NCBI RefSeq assembly: GCF_004803755.1
Contig: NZ_CP032311.1
Location: 5,172,001 to 5,236,000, forward strand
DNA: 64,000 nt
Direction of reading: 5' to 3'
DNA from: Pseudomonas sp. DG56-2
GTDB taxonomy: Bacteria > Pseudomonadota > Gammaproteobacteria > Pseudomonadales > Pseudomonadaceae
Of the stretch, positions 26,622 to 35,265 are shown piece by piece (within the stretch, counting starts at the first letter, position 1; each line of letters opens with the position of its first letter). Both the position numbers and the translations under genes were made by a program. The notes below the pieces were generated by a model, which was not told where the DNA came from, made no database searches, and was given only the letters and a program-made list of their open reading frames with translations.

Positions 26622-29393
26622 GTGCGTTGGCTCAGGATCGCCATAGGCCTCACCGTCAGTTTGCTGACAATGCTCTGCCTGTTTCCGGCTGCGGCCGAAC
26701 AAGGCAGTGGCTGGGCCGTTTTGCTCGACGAACAGGCAAGCCTGCAACTCAGTGACGTACGCTCCGAACGCTACCGCACGCAATTCAGCCCCCTCCAGCT
26801 AGACCAACTCGATGCCGCAACGCCAAACGAGGCGCTGTGGTTGCATTACCGCCTGGACCCCGGACAGCACGAACAATTGCTGCGGGTCTTTGCACCGGAT
26901 CTCTCCCGCCTGGACCTGTATGCCCTGGACGGCGATCACCTGGTAAAACACATACACAATGGCCAGGTCTCCGATAATGGTGAACTGAGTGTTCGCAGCA
27001 GCGACCATCAGCTGGCGCTGCCCAACAGTTCACGCACGCTGGACATCTACCTGCGACTGGTGTCCGAGCACCAACTGCGCCCTAGCATCAGCCTCGAGCC
27101 TGCCACCAAGGTCGCCGCAGACCAACGCCAGACCCTGATGTTCGGTCTGTTGTTCGGTTGCCTGCTGATGCTGATGCTGCACAACCTCATCCGCTTTGCC
27201 TATTCGCGCTCCTCAACCAGCTTGAGCCTGGCGGCGTATCACGGGCTGATGCTGCTCAGCGCCCTGATCCTGCTCAACCTCAGTGGCCCGTGGTGGAGTC
27301 TCTGGCACTCCGCTCAGACCCCGGCAGCCTACCTTACGGCGCTGCTGGCGAGCCTGGCCGGGCTGACCTTTACCCTGCGTTTTTTTGCCCCCTGCGGCCA
27401 ACCGCGCCTGAGCCGTCTGCTGCAGGCAGAAATGATCCTGATCGGGCTCTGCGGCTTGCTGCTGCTGTTTGTCGATACCCTGCCGCTGAACCTGATGACC
27501 TACGTGCTGTTTGCCCTGGGTAGCGTGAGCATGCTGCTTATTGCCGGTTACCACTGGTACAAGGGCTATGCGCCTGCACGCATGTTCGCCTTGGCGATGC
27601 TGCTCTTCAACCTGGGCTGCCTGGTGGTTCTCCCTGCGTTGCTCGGGCTGACCCGCACGCCGACACAATGGTTGCTGTTCACGTTGCTGGGCTTGACCAG
27701 CCTGAGCGGATTGCTGCTCAACCTGTCAGTCAGCGAGCGCTTGCGGCGGATCAGCGAGGAACGCTTCAGCGCCAGTCGCGAACTGGCAGCCAGCAACGCC
27801 GAAATCAACGCCAAGGCCGAGTTCCTGGCCAAGATCAGCCATGAAATCCGTACGCCCATGAATGGCGTACTGGGCATGACCGAGTTGCTGCTGGGCACCC
27901 CCCTGTCGGTAAAGCAACGTGACTATGTGCAGACCATCCATAGTGCAGGTAACGAGCTGCTCACCCTGATCAACGAAATTCTCGATATTTCCAAGCTTGA
28001 ATCGGGGCAGATCGAACTCGACGATGTGCAGTTCGACCTCAACGCACTGATCGAAGATTGCCTGAGTATTTTCCGCGCCAAGGCCGAGCAGCAGAACATA
28101 GAGCTGATCAGTTTCACCCAGCCACAAGTGCCAAGGGTCATCAGTGGCGACCCGACACGCCTGCGCCAGGCGCTGCTGAGCCTTTTGGAAAACGCCCTGA
28201 AAAAGACCGAGCAGGGCGAAATCCTCCTGGTTGTGGCACTCGATCAACGCGGCAGCTCACCGCGCCTGCGCATCGCTGTGCAGGACAGCGGCGAGGCCAT
28301 GGCACCCGGCGAGCGTGAGGCACTGCTGCAGGCCGAACTGCACAGCAAGAATTTCCTTTCCAGCAATAAACTGGGCGGGCATCTGGGCCTGGTCATTGCC
28401 AAGCAACTGATAGCCCTGATGCAGGGCGAATTCGGTATCAAGGCCAACCATGGCCTGGGCAACACCTTGTGGCTGACCTTGCCGCTGGACCCGCAACGTC
28501 TCGAACAGCCTGCCGCCGACCTCGATGGCCCGCTGCGCGGCGCCCGGGTACTGGTGGTGGATGACAACGACACCTGTCGCAAGGTCCTGGTGCAGCAGTG
28601 CAGTGCCTGGGGCATGAACGTCAGCGCCGTGCCTTCCGGCAAGGAAGCCCTGGCCATGTTGCGCACCAAGGCACACCTGCGCGACTACTTCGATGCCGTG
28701 CTGCTTGACCAGAACATGCCAGGCATGACCGGCATGCAATTGGCCGCCAAGATCAAAGAAGACCCGAGCCTGAACCACGACATTCTGCTGATCATGCTCA
28801 CTGGCATCAGCAATGCACCAAGCAAGGTGATTGCACGCAATGCGGGGGTCAAACGAATCCTGGCCAAACCGGTCGCGGGCTACACCCTCAAGACCACCCT
28901 GGCGGAGGAGCTGTCGCAGCGCAGCAAAGACCAGCCGATCATCCCGGCTCCGGTAAACCTCGGCACGCCGCTGCATCTGCCCAGTGATTTCCGCATTCTG
29001 GTGGCTGAAGACAACAGTATTTCCACCAAGGTCATCCGCGGCATGCTTGGCAAACTCAGCCTGGAGCCCGATACCGCCAGCAACGGTGAAGAAGCGCTGC
29101 AATTGATGAAGGCCCACCGCTATGACCTGGTGTTGATGGATTGCGAAATGCCCGTGCTCGACGGCTTCTCCGCTACGCAGCAATTACGCATCTGGGAAAT
29201 CAGCACTCAGCGCAAGCGCACGCCCGTGGTGGCCCTGACTGCGCACATCCTGGCCGAGCACAAGGAGCGCGCACGACTGGCCGGCATGGATGGCCACATG
29301 GCCAAGCCGGTAGAACTGTCACAGTTGCGTGCATTGATCGAGCATTGGGTTGCACACCGAGAAGCGGAAACCAATGAGATACCAACCTCTTGA
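26622..29393 (+). CDS. retS: Hybrid sensor RetS
   Basis: 923 residues from GTG at 26622 (RBS AAGAAGGGA); an alternative TTG lies seven codons upstream. Layout: signal helix, a periplasmic 7TMR-DISMED2 sensor domain (about 30-165), seven membrane helices (about 175-370), HisKA with SHEIRTPMNGVLGM, an ATPase domain, and two receiver domains (RVLVVDDND... with Asp in LLDQNMPGM; RILVAEDNS... with Asp in LMDCEMPVLDG). Orthologue PA4856 blocks GacS signalling, lowering RsmY/Z RNAs and thus biofilm, type VI secretion and other traits. The ATPase motifs look degenerate (DSGEAM instead of a DxGxG box), in line with RetS acting by binding and dephosphorylating GacS. Confidence 0.95.
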   Translation: MRWLRIAIGLTVSLLTMLCLFPAAAEQGSGWAVLLDEQASLQLSDVRSERYRTQFSPLQLDQLDAATPNEALWLHYRLDPGQHEQLLRVFAPDLSRLDLYALDGDHLVKHIHNGQVSDNGELSVRSSDHQLALPNSSRTLDIYLRLVSEHQLRPSISLEPATKVAADQRQTLMFGLLFGCLLMLMLHNLIRFAYSRSSTSLSLAAYHGLMLLSALILLNLSGPWWSLWHSAQTPAAYLTALLASLAGLTFTLRFFAPCGQPRLSRLLQAEMILIGLCGLLLLFVDTLPLNLMTYVLFALGSVSMLLIAGYHWYKGYAPARMFALAMLLFNLGCLVVLPALLGLTRTPTQWLLFTLLGLTSLSGLLLNLSVSERLRRISEERFSASRELAASNAEINAKAEFLAKISHEIRTPMNGVLGMTELLLGTPLSVKQRDYVQTIHSAGNELLTLINEILDISKLESGQIELDDVQFDLNALIEDCLSIFRAKAEQQNIELISFTQPQVPRVISGDPTRLRQALLSLLENALKKTEQGEILLVVALDQRGSSPRLRIAVQDSGEAMAPGEREALLQAELHSKNFLSSNKLGGHLGLVIAKQLIALMQGEFGIKANHGLGNTLWLTLPLDPQRLEQPAADLDGPLRGARVLVVDDNDTCRKVLVQQCSAWGMNVSAVPSGKEALAMLRTKAHLRDYFDAVLLDQNMPGMTGMQLAAKIKEDPSLNHDILLIMLTGISNAPSKVIARNAGVKRILAKPVAGYTLKTTLAEELSQRSKDQPIIPAPVNLGTPLHLPSDFRILVAEDNSISTKVIRGMLGKLSLEPDTASNGEEALQLMKAHRYDLVLMDCEMPVLDGFSATQQLRIWEISTQRKRTPVVALTAHILAEHKERARLAGMDGHMAKPVELSQLRALIEHWVAHREAETNEIPTS

Positions 29394-29449
29394 GCGCGAC
29401 AGGCGCTGATACACTTGCTTGACTGTCCCTTCTGCCGCGAGCCACCACT

Positions 29450-30046
29450 ATGCTCCATGAGTTGTTCAGCGTTTACATGAAAATGCTTGTGCTCTACAGC
29501 CCATTCTTCGTGCTCTCGTGCTTCATCAGCCTGACCCGCGGCCACTCCACCAAAGAGCGTAAGCAATTGGCCTGGCGCGTGGCCTTTGCGGCGCTGATCG
29601 CAAGCGTGGTGCTGTATTTGTTTGGCAGGGCCATCTTTGGCGTATTCGGCATTACCGCCGACGCCTTTCGCATTGGTGCTGGCAGTGTGCTGTTCATTTC
29701 CGCATTGGGAATGGCACAAGGTAAATCCACGGTGCAAACCGACAATGTGCAGCAGGACGTTACCATTGTCCCGCTGACCATTCCCTTGACCGTTGGTCCG
29801 GGTACGATCGGCGCCTTGCTGGTGATGGGCGTCGGCCATCCGGAATGGGAAGACAAGCTGCTCGCCATCATCAGCATCGCCCTGGCCAGCTTCACCGTCG
29901 GCCTGGTGCTGTACCTTTCGCACCGCATCGAACGGATCCTGGGTGACCAGGGCCTGCAGATTGTCAGCCGCTTGATGGGGCTGTTTGTTTGCGCGCTGGC
30001 CGCGCAGATTATCTTTACCGGGATCAAGGGCTATCTGGTGCCCTAG
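29450..30046 (+). CDS. MarC family integral membrane protein
   Basis: 198 residues with about six hydrophobic helices, the full MarC/UPF0056 length. Typical segments are PFFVLSCFISLTRGHS, ADAFRIGAGSVLFISALGM and VPLTIPLTVGPGTIGALLVMG. Once linked to multiple antibiotic resistance, MarC homologues have no proven transport role. It follows retS, as PA4857 does. Its TAG stop overlaps the stop of the convergent unknown gene inside a single CTAG, so no terminator separates them. Confidence 0.92.
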   Translation: MLHELFSVYMKMLVLYSPFFVLSCFISLTRGHSTKERKQLAWRVAFAALIASVVLYLFGRAIFGVFGITADAFRIGAGSVLFISALGMAQGKSTVQTDNVQQDVTIVPLTIPLTVGPGTIGALLVMGVGHPEWEDKLLAIISIALASFTVGLVLYLSHRIERILGDQGLQIVSRLMGLFVCALAAQIIFTGIKGYLVP

Positions 30047-30666
30047 ATCTGCAGCTCGATAATCTCGCGCAGAGCAACAGCCTCAAGGCTTTTTTCCACT
30101 TTGGCGCGGAACTGCTGTTCAAACAGACGCACATTGAAACGTACCAGTTCGGCCTTGACCCGCTGGTGTGTGCGCTCGCGAAACAGAAAGCCTGCACAGA
30201 GCTGAGATTGCTCGAGCGCTTCGTGGTAGACCACCATATCCACGCAGCCATTACGGGCCGGAGCACAGGGTAACAACTGAAAAACACCCTGCTCACGGGT
30301 TCGCTGCTCGAACTGCAGCCTGGCCGTGGTATTTAAATTAAGCCCATGCATGGCCAGTTGCATCCCTCTAGCGTATTGGCTGCCGGCCACAGCCGAAATA
30401 GCCAACAGCGCCTTATCGACGATCTCGGATCGCTCATTGTCTGGCCAATGCACCTCACTCGCGGGCAACGCATCCCAGCCATAAAACTTCAGTTTGTTCT
30501 TGTAGAAACCGTACCAGTCCGTGATCAGACCATGCTCAAAGGCAAAGCGGGTTTCCTGTTCGGCTTGCAGTAATGCCAACTTCACCGAACTTCTTTGGGC
30601 CAAGGACACATCAGCCATGAACGATACAAGACCTGCCCCGATTACTGCAGCTTGTGGCTTATTCAT
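30043..30666 (-). CDS. Uncharacterised protein, third member of a paralogous cassette
   Basis: 207 residues; I do not recognise the family. It begins MNKPQAAVIGAGLVSFMADV with a moderately hydrophobic N-terminus but no clear signal cleavage site. It shares a spaced pattern with the two upstream genes: SLAQRSSVKLALLQA, then DWYGFYKNKLKFYGW, a middle helical part, and a C-terminal LVRFNVRLFEQQFRAKVEKSL. Its ATG overlaps the stop of the second gene by eight bases, so it is translationally coupled. In P. aeruginosa I remember no such genes beside marC, so the cassette is probably accessory. Confidence 0.85.
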   Translation of the reverse strand: MNKPQAAVIGAGLVSFMADVSLAQRSSVKLALLQAEQETRFAFEHGLITDWYGFYKNKLKFYGWDALPASEVHWPDNERSEIVDKALLAISAVAGSQYARGMQLAMHGLNLNTTARLQFEQRTREQGVFQLLPCAPARNGCVDMVVYHEALEQSQLCAGFLFRERTHQRVKAELVRFNVRLFEQQFRAKVEKSLEAVALREIIELQI

Positions 30667-31351
30667 GGTTGCCTCCTTGCTTCTTGCCCAGTTCCAACAG
30701 GTAGCATCGTTCCTGTTGTTTACGCTCGATCAACCTGCGCAACTCTTCGCGGCGCGGTTCAAACAGTGCACAGTCCAGTTGCGCAGACTGCCCCTTGATG
30801 AGTACATCGCCTTGAATCGTATTGGCGTACAGCGGCTGCTCGATCGTCACTTGCTCCAGTAGCAAGGAAGTCTGCAATGCGATGCTGCACATATCGATAA
30901 TCGGTCCCTTGTGGACCAAACCTATTTCCAGCGCAATTCGAGTACCGCTGGCATCGCCTTCAAAGGCAAATGGACGAAAAATGTCCAGGCCACCCTGCGT
31001 GCTCCCGAGCGCTTGCAAACCCTGCTCGACGACACTCGAAGCCCCTGCGTGTCGGCCTTCCAACCACAAAGTCAGGGGCTGGATGGGCGCCACCATCGAT
31101 GCTCGACCACTTGGCGTGTGTGTATCCTGGAACAGCTGGGTCAAGATCCAGTCGCGCGCGGACAATCCGTGGCGGTAGCGGCTGTACCATTGGGGGTAAT
31201 CAGCGAATCGCGAGCCTACGGCTTTATTGGCCACCAGTTGCGCATACAGCAGCGAGTCGAGCACCGCCTGGCGTTCACTGAGCGATACCTCAGGTGCAAT
31301 CAACAGCAAGGTGCCAGCGGCCATCCATACCGAATAGTTGTCTGTTCTCAT
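30659..31351 (-). CDS. Uncharacterised protein, second member of a paralogous cassette
   Basis: 230 residues, unknown family. It aligns by eye with both neighbours: VSLSERQAVLDSLLYAQLVA, then QWYSRYRHGLSARDW, and near the end LDCALFEPRREELRRLIERK. The middle differs strongly. There is a short hydrophobic N-terminal stretch (VWMAAGTLLLIAPEV). GGAAGGGAC precedes the ATG. A stem-loop separates it from the first gene, and it overlaps the third by eight bases. Amphipathic helices predominate, with no catalytic motif visible. Confidence 0.85.
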   Translation of the reverse strand: MRTDNYSVWMAAGTLLLIAPEVSLSERQAVLDSLLYAQLVANKAVGSRFADYPQWYSRYRHGLSARDWILTQLFQDTHTPSGRASMVAPIQPLTLWLEGRHAGASSVVEQGLQALGSTQGGLDIFRPFAFEGDASGTRIALEIGLVHKGPIIDMCSIALQTSLLLEQVTIEQPLYANTIQGDVLIKGQSAQLDCALFEPRREELRRLIERKQQERCYLLELGKKQGGNHE

Positions 31352-31383
31352 GTCCCTTCCTTGTGCAGATCAGTTTGAGCATC

Positions 31384-31411
31384 CGGGATGACTCGCGCAC
31401 GAGCCATCCCG
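31384..31411 (-). other. Strong intra-operon stem-loop in the three-gene cassette
   Basis: A 12-bp stem (CGGGATGACTCG with CGAGCCATCCCG, one wobble on the minus transcript) and a 4-base loop lie between the first and second cassette genes. No T run follows on the minus strand. Such a structure often stabilises the upstream message or partly attenuates the downstream one, making the first product more abundant. Confidence 0.65.
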
Positions 31412-31416
31412 AGTGA

Positions 31417-32106
31417 TCAGATTTCGTAATCCAGGACGTTGGCCATGGAACGCTCGCCCAACTTGTCTTCGATGGCGCTGCGTACACGCTCATAGAGGGA
31501 TTTGTTGAATGACAATGCTGCAGTGCCCGTATAGAACTCCTCGGCGGTGCTGTTCCACTCGAGTACAAACAGATCCAGATCGTGCTTTGAGGTATTGGTG
31601 TGGACACAGCCCATCGCAAGTACCACTTCACCTTCGCTGGTCTCGATGCAGGAAGCCAGGCCAATATTGGCGGTGTTTCTGTTTTTGACGTTGCGATCGA
31701 AAAGCTTCTGGGCCTCGCTGACCAGACCAAGTTTTTTCATGGCATCCCCAGCAAGCTTGCTCAACAGCTCACCAGGCGCGCCCCCCAGAACAGCGGTTCC
31801 CATGGCGCCGATGGCCTTGGAAGTGATGGCCGCGATTGTCAGCGCCTGGGAAGAGGCGCTTTCCCGCTCGTAGCTCCGGCGAGCGGTGACCCAGCCACAG
31901 TCCTGCATGACTTTGAGAAACTGCTTGAACCAGGCCTCGCCCTGACCTTCCTGGTCATAAAGTTTGCTGGCGACCAACGAGGCGAAGTGGTAGGCGTTCT
32001 TCACATCGGTGCGGCTTTGCAGCGACATGCCGGCGCCAAAAGCCATCAACGATTGCTCAACGACGGCAGCGGTGTTGGTGCTCAGGATTTCTGTGTTTTC
32101 GCTCAT
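31417..32106 (-). CDS. Uncharacterised protein, first member of a paralogous cassette
   Basis: 229 residues, unknown family. It shows the same pattern as the two downstream genes: MSLQSRTDVKNAYHFASLVA (27-46), then AWFKQFLKVMQDCGW (58-72), and ALSFNKSLYERVRSAIEDKL near the C-terminus. The central part has a small-residue, weakly hydrophobic stretch (ITSKAIGAMGTAVLGGAPG, about 94-112) that could insert into or bind a membrane. There is no signal peptide. It is the first gene of the cassette, with AAAAGGA ten bases before ATG inside a structured leader. GC content looks lower than in flanking cob and retS genes. Confidence 0.85.
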   Translation of the reverse strand: MSENTEILSTNTAAVVEQSLMAFGAGMSLQSRTDVKNAYHFASLVASKLYDQEGQGEAWFKQFLKVMQDCGWVTARRSYERESASSQALTIAAITSKAIGAMGTAVLGGAPGELLSKLAGDAMKKLGLVSEAQKLFDRNVKNRNTANIGLASCIETSEGEVVLAMGCVHTNTSKHDLDLFVLEWNSTAEEFYTGTAALSFNKSLYERVRSAIEDKLGERSMANVLDYEI

Positions 32107-32107
32107 T

Positions 32108-32165
32108 TCGAATAGTCCTTTTCATGAAGCCCCGGTCGCAATCGCCGGGGCCCCACACTATTCGA
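32108..32165 (-). promoter_or_regulatory. Structured leader that can enclose the cassette's ribosome site
   Basis: Outer arms TCGAATAGT (32108-32116) and ACTATTCGA (32157-32165) pair perfectly. Within them lies a GC hairpin with arms GCCCCGG/CCGGGGC (32129-32151). On the minus transcript the downstream outer arm sits exactly between the Shine-Dalgarno AAAAGG (32122-32117) and the ATG at 32106. Pairing would block initiation. Alternatively, the outer arms are a DNA operator. Confidence 0.55.
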
Positions 32166-32207
32166 GACAGCTGTTTGGATCAGGATCGAAGGCTTTCCCC
32201 TGCAACC

Positions 32208-33908
32208 TCAGTCCTGTGCTGGATACCAGCGCGGGGTGTACACCCACTGTCCACCATCAGCACGGTCGAAGCCGCAGGTGGTCGACGAACCGACCAGCAC
32301 CATGGTGCGCATGTCGACCATTTCCGGCTGCAGTTCGCCGAGGGTGACGACCTTCAATGTCTGCCCTGGCCTGCCAATGTCTCGACCAAGTACCACAGGG
32401 GTATCTGCGGTACGATGCTGGCGAACGATCTCCAGGGCCCGGCCCAATTGCCAAGGCCGTGAGCGCGAGATCGGATTGTAGAACGCCAATGCCAGGTCGG
32501 CCTGGCAAGCCAGGTCCAGACGTTTCTCGATAATCGACCAGGGTTTCAGATTGTCCGAAAGCGACAATACGCAGAAGTCATGACCCAAGGGGGCGCCAGC
32601 CTGAGCGGCGGTTGCCAGGGAAGCAGAAACACCTGGCAGCATTTGCAGGTCGACAGCGTGCCACTGCGGATCGCTCGATTCGTGCAACGCTTCCAGCACC
32701 GCAGCGGCCATGGCGAACACGCCAGGGTCACCTGAAGACACCACTACCACCGAACGGCCCTGTGCGGCCAGCTCGAAGGCGTGCCGGGCACGCTGCATCT
32801 CTTCACGGTTGTCAGTGCAGTGCATGACCTGATCGGCGCGGAAAGGGCCAGCCATGCGCACATAGGTTTCATAACCAAGAATGTCGTTGGCTCGGGCCAG
32901 CTCGGCCTTGGCTGCTGGGACCATGAACCCGGCCGCGCCAGGCCCCAAACCGATCACTGCCAGTCGTCCGCGAGCACGGCCAATTTGCGCTGGATCGATC
33001 GGCTGATTGGCAACCAGAATGGCCAAACCATCGGTAACCGGTTGCGGTGGCAGCAATTGCGGCATGACCTGCTCTGCCAGCGCACTGGCGCTCTGGGCGG
33101 TGGGTGCAAAGCGTACCGGTATATTCAACGCTGTTGCTGCCGCGTGCAGCGACGCATCGGCCATCAATGCATCGCTCGCCAACAGACAGGCAAGTGCTGG
33201 CTCGGCAATGCGTAGCTCGCGCAGCGCATCACGCACTACGGTTGCCAGCGCCGGCACTGCAGCGTTCACCGCAATCAGCACGCAGCGTGGATAGATGACG
33301 AGTTCCTGAGCCGAAACTTCCCGCGCGTCACAGCCCACATGAATAGCCAGTTGTGCCTGCTCGCTTTGCGGCAATTGTGCTTGCGCCAACCAGGGCGCAT
33401 GCCCCTCGATGCGCACCGACTCGCCCGCGAGTAAATCGGAAACAAAGCGTTTGCCCAGTTCCAGGTCGGCCAGGGCGTAGCCCGTTGGCGGATTGAGCAG
33501 GCAAGTACCGAAACGCAGCTCTCCGCTGGTAGTGATTGCCGGGGCGACGCCCAACCCGGCAGCGATTTCGCGCGCCATGACGTTGACGCCACCCAGCCCC
33601 CCGAGCAAAGGCACGACTGCACTGCCATCCTCAGCCACAGCCAGTACCGGCGGCTCGGCACCTTTTTCCAGCAACACGCCCGCCAGGGTGCGAATCACGA
33701 TGCCAGCAGCGCACAGGGCGATGATTGGCGTGTCCCGTTGATAGAGCTGTCGCAGCGTAGCGCCGAACTCCGGGTAGCTGCAGTCAACGTCCTCGACCCG
33801 CCCTTGCAGTCCATGGATCACTGCATCGGGGTACATTTGCTGGATCTTGCGAGCAGTGCTCAGGCTGCCTTTGCCAAGAATGACAATCGCCGGTGCTTTA
33901 CGAGTCAT
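32208..33908 (-). CDS. cobJ: CbiG/CobE-CobJ fusion, precorrin-3B C17-methyltransferase
   Basis: 566 residues from the ATG that shares its A with the cobI stop (TGATG). The N-terminal half (about 1-315) resembles CbiG plus the CobE-like domain: ALCAAGIVIRTLAGVL, then GGLGGVNVMAREIA and TTSGELRFGTCLLNPP. The C-terminal half (about 320-566) is an SAM-dependent tetrapyrrole methyltransferase with VIGLGPGAAGFMVPAA and VVVSSGDPGVFAMA. CobJ methylates C17 and contracts the ring in corrin synthesis. It is last of the minus-strand cobGHIJ run. Such fusions are, as I recall, usual in pseudomonads. Confidence 0.93.
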   Translation of the reverse strand: MTRKAPAIVILGKGSLSTARKIQQMYPDAVIHGLQGRVEDVDCSYPEFGATLRQLYQRDTPIIALCAAGIVIRTLAGVLLEKGAEPPVLAVAEDGSAVVPLLGGLGGVNVMAREIAAGLGVAPAITTSGELRFGTCLLNPPTGYALADLELGKRFVSDLLAGESVRIEGHAPWLAQAQLPQSEQAQLAIHVGCDAREVSAQELVIYPRCVLIAVNAAVPALATVVRDALRELRIAEPALACLLASDALMADASLHAAATALNIPVRFAPTAQSASALAEQVMPQLLPPQPVTDGLAILVANQPIDPAQIGRARGRLAVIGLGPGAAGFMVPAAKAELARANDILGYETYVRMAGPFRADQVMHCTDNREEMQRARHAFELAAQGRSVVVVSSGDPGVFAMAAAVLEALHESSDPQWHAVDLQMLPGVSASLATAAQAGAPLGHDFCVLSLSDNLKPWSIIEKRLDLACQADLALAFYNPISRSRPWQLGRALEIVRQHRTADTPVVLGRDIGRPGQTLKVVTLGELQPEMVDMRTMVLVGSSTTCGFDRADGGQWVYTPRWYPAQD

Positions 33909-34642
33909 CAGCCCTGCCACCTTTCACCGGGAACAATAATCAACGAGAAATATGGCGAGGACTGCGGATCGACCTCATCCAGAGCGACGATCTTCTGGTT
34001 GGCCATGGTCGCTCGCTCCACATACAAAGCGCGATCTGCCATGCCCAACTCGGTCAGTACTTCGCGCACCTTGGGGAAGTTGCGTCCAAGCTTCATGATC
34101 ACGGCTGCATCAGCATCGGCCAGACGGCGCTTGAGCTCGGCATGCGGCAGCACACCAGAAAGTACCGACAGGCTTTGATTGCGGTAAACCAGAGGGGCAC
34201 CCAATACCGAAGCGCCGCCAAGCATCGAGCAGACCCCTGGAATCACCTGAGCCTCGTAACGTTCGGCAAGACGGTCGTGCAGGTACATATAGGAGCCGTA
34301 GAAGAACGGATCGCCTTCGCAGATCACCGCGACATCACGCCCGGCGTCCAGATGCGCGGCGACTTCCAGGCTGGCAGCATCATAAAAATCGCTGATGACC
34401 TGTTCATAGGACAGCGGCGCTGGCAGTACCTCGGTGGTCACTGGATACACCAGTGGCAGAAGGGTCTGGGCTTGCTGCAAATGGCCTTCGATAATGCCGA
34501 AGGCGTTACCACGCTTGCCTTTGGCAACGAAGTACGCGACCACCGGCGATTCGCGCAGCAAGCGCAGGGCCTTTACGGTAATCAGTTCTGGATCGCCAGG
34601 CCCTACGCCCAAGCCCAGCAAACGTCCACGCGCCTGCATCAT
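33908..34642 (-). CDS. cobI: Precorrin-2 C20-methyltransferase CobI
   Basis: 244 residues. The N-terminal signature [20 protein letters not shown] and the central [18 protein letters not shown] are typical of tetrapyrrole methylases of the CobI/CbiL type. It adds a methyl group from S-adenosylmethionine at C20 of precorrin-2. Its ATG overlaps the cobH stop by four bases and its stop touches the cobJ start, so the run is translationally coupled. A second ATG directly follows the first. Confidence 0.95.
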   Translation of the reverse strand: MMQARGRLLGLGVGPGDPELITVKALRLLRESPVVAYFVAKGKRGNAFGIIEGHLQQAQTLLPLVYPVTTEVLPAPLSYEQVISDFYDAASLEVAAHLDAGRDVAVICEGDPFFYGSYMYLHDRLAERYEAQVIPGVCSMLGGASVLGAPLVYRNQSLSVLSGVLPHAELKRRLADADAAVIMKLGRNFPKVREVLTELGMADRALYVERATMANQKIVALDEVDPQSSPYFSLIIVPGERWQG

Positions 34643-35265
34643 TCGACCTCCGTGGCCAGAGCATTGACTGCCGCAGCGGCCATGGCGCTGCCACCCAGGC
34701 GCCCCTGCATGATCACAAAAGGTACGTCGCGGCTATCGGCAGCGAGCATCGCCTTGGATTCGGCGGCGCCGACAAAGCCTACCGGGAAGCCAAGAATCAA
34801 GGCGGGTTTAGGTGCGCCGGCATCGAGCATCTCCAGAAGGTAGAACAAGGCGGTCGGCGCATTGCCGATCACCACCACGCTACCTTCCAGGTGCGGGCGC
34901 CAAAGCTCCAGGGCGACCGCCGACCGGGTGTTGCCCAGTTCACGGGCAAGCGCCGGTACTTGCTCGTCGCGCAGGGTGCAGATCACCTCGTTGTTCGCCG
35001 GAAGGCGAGCGCGGGTGATGCCCTCGGACACCATGCGTGCATCACAGAGAATCGGCGCGCCCTTGGCCAAGGCTTCGCGTCCGGCAGCACCCGCCCCCGG
35101 CGAGAACTGCAGGCCATCGATGGCGTCGACCATGCCACAGGCATGAATGACTCGAACCGCGAGCTTTTCCAGATCGGCAGGAATGCGATCGAGCCGAGCC
35201 TCCTGTCGAATGATCGCGAAGGAATTGCGATAGATCTCCTGACCATCGCGGATGTAATCAATCAT
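34639..35265 (-). CDS. cobH: Precorrin-8X methylmutase CobH
   Basis: 208 residues from ATG ([16 protein letters not shown]); a TTG one codon upstream is less likely. The catalytic histidine is in [10 protein letters not shown] (near residue 42). Later come [10 protein letters not shown] and [16 protein letters not shown]. It moves a methyl group from C11 to C12 to give hydrogenobyrinic acid. It overlaps cobG by eight bases upstream and cobI by four downstream. Confidence 0.95.
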   Translation of the reverse strand: MIDYIRDGQEIYRNSFAIIRQEARLDRIPADLEKLAVRVIHACGMVDAIDGLQFSPGAGAAGREALAKGAPILCDARMVSEGITRARLPANNEVICTLRDEQVPALARELGNTRSAVALELWRPHLEGSVVVIGNAPTALFYLLEMLDAGAPKPALILGFPVGFVGAAESKAMLAADSRDVPFVIMQGRLGGSAMAAAAVNALATEVE

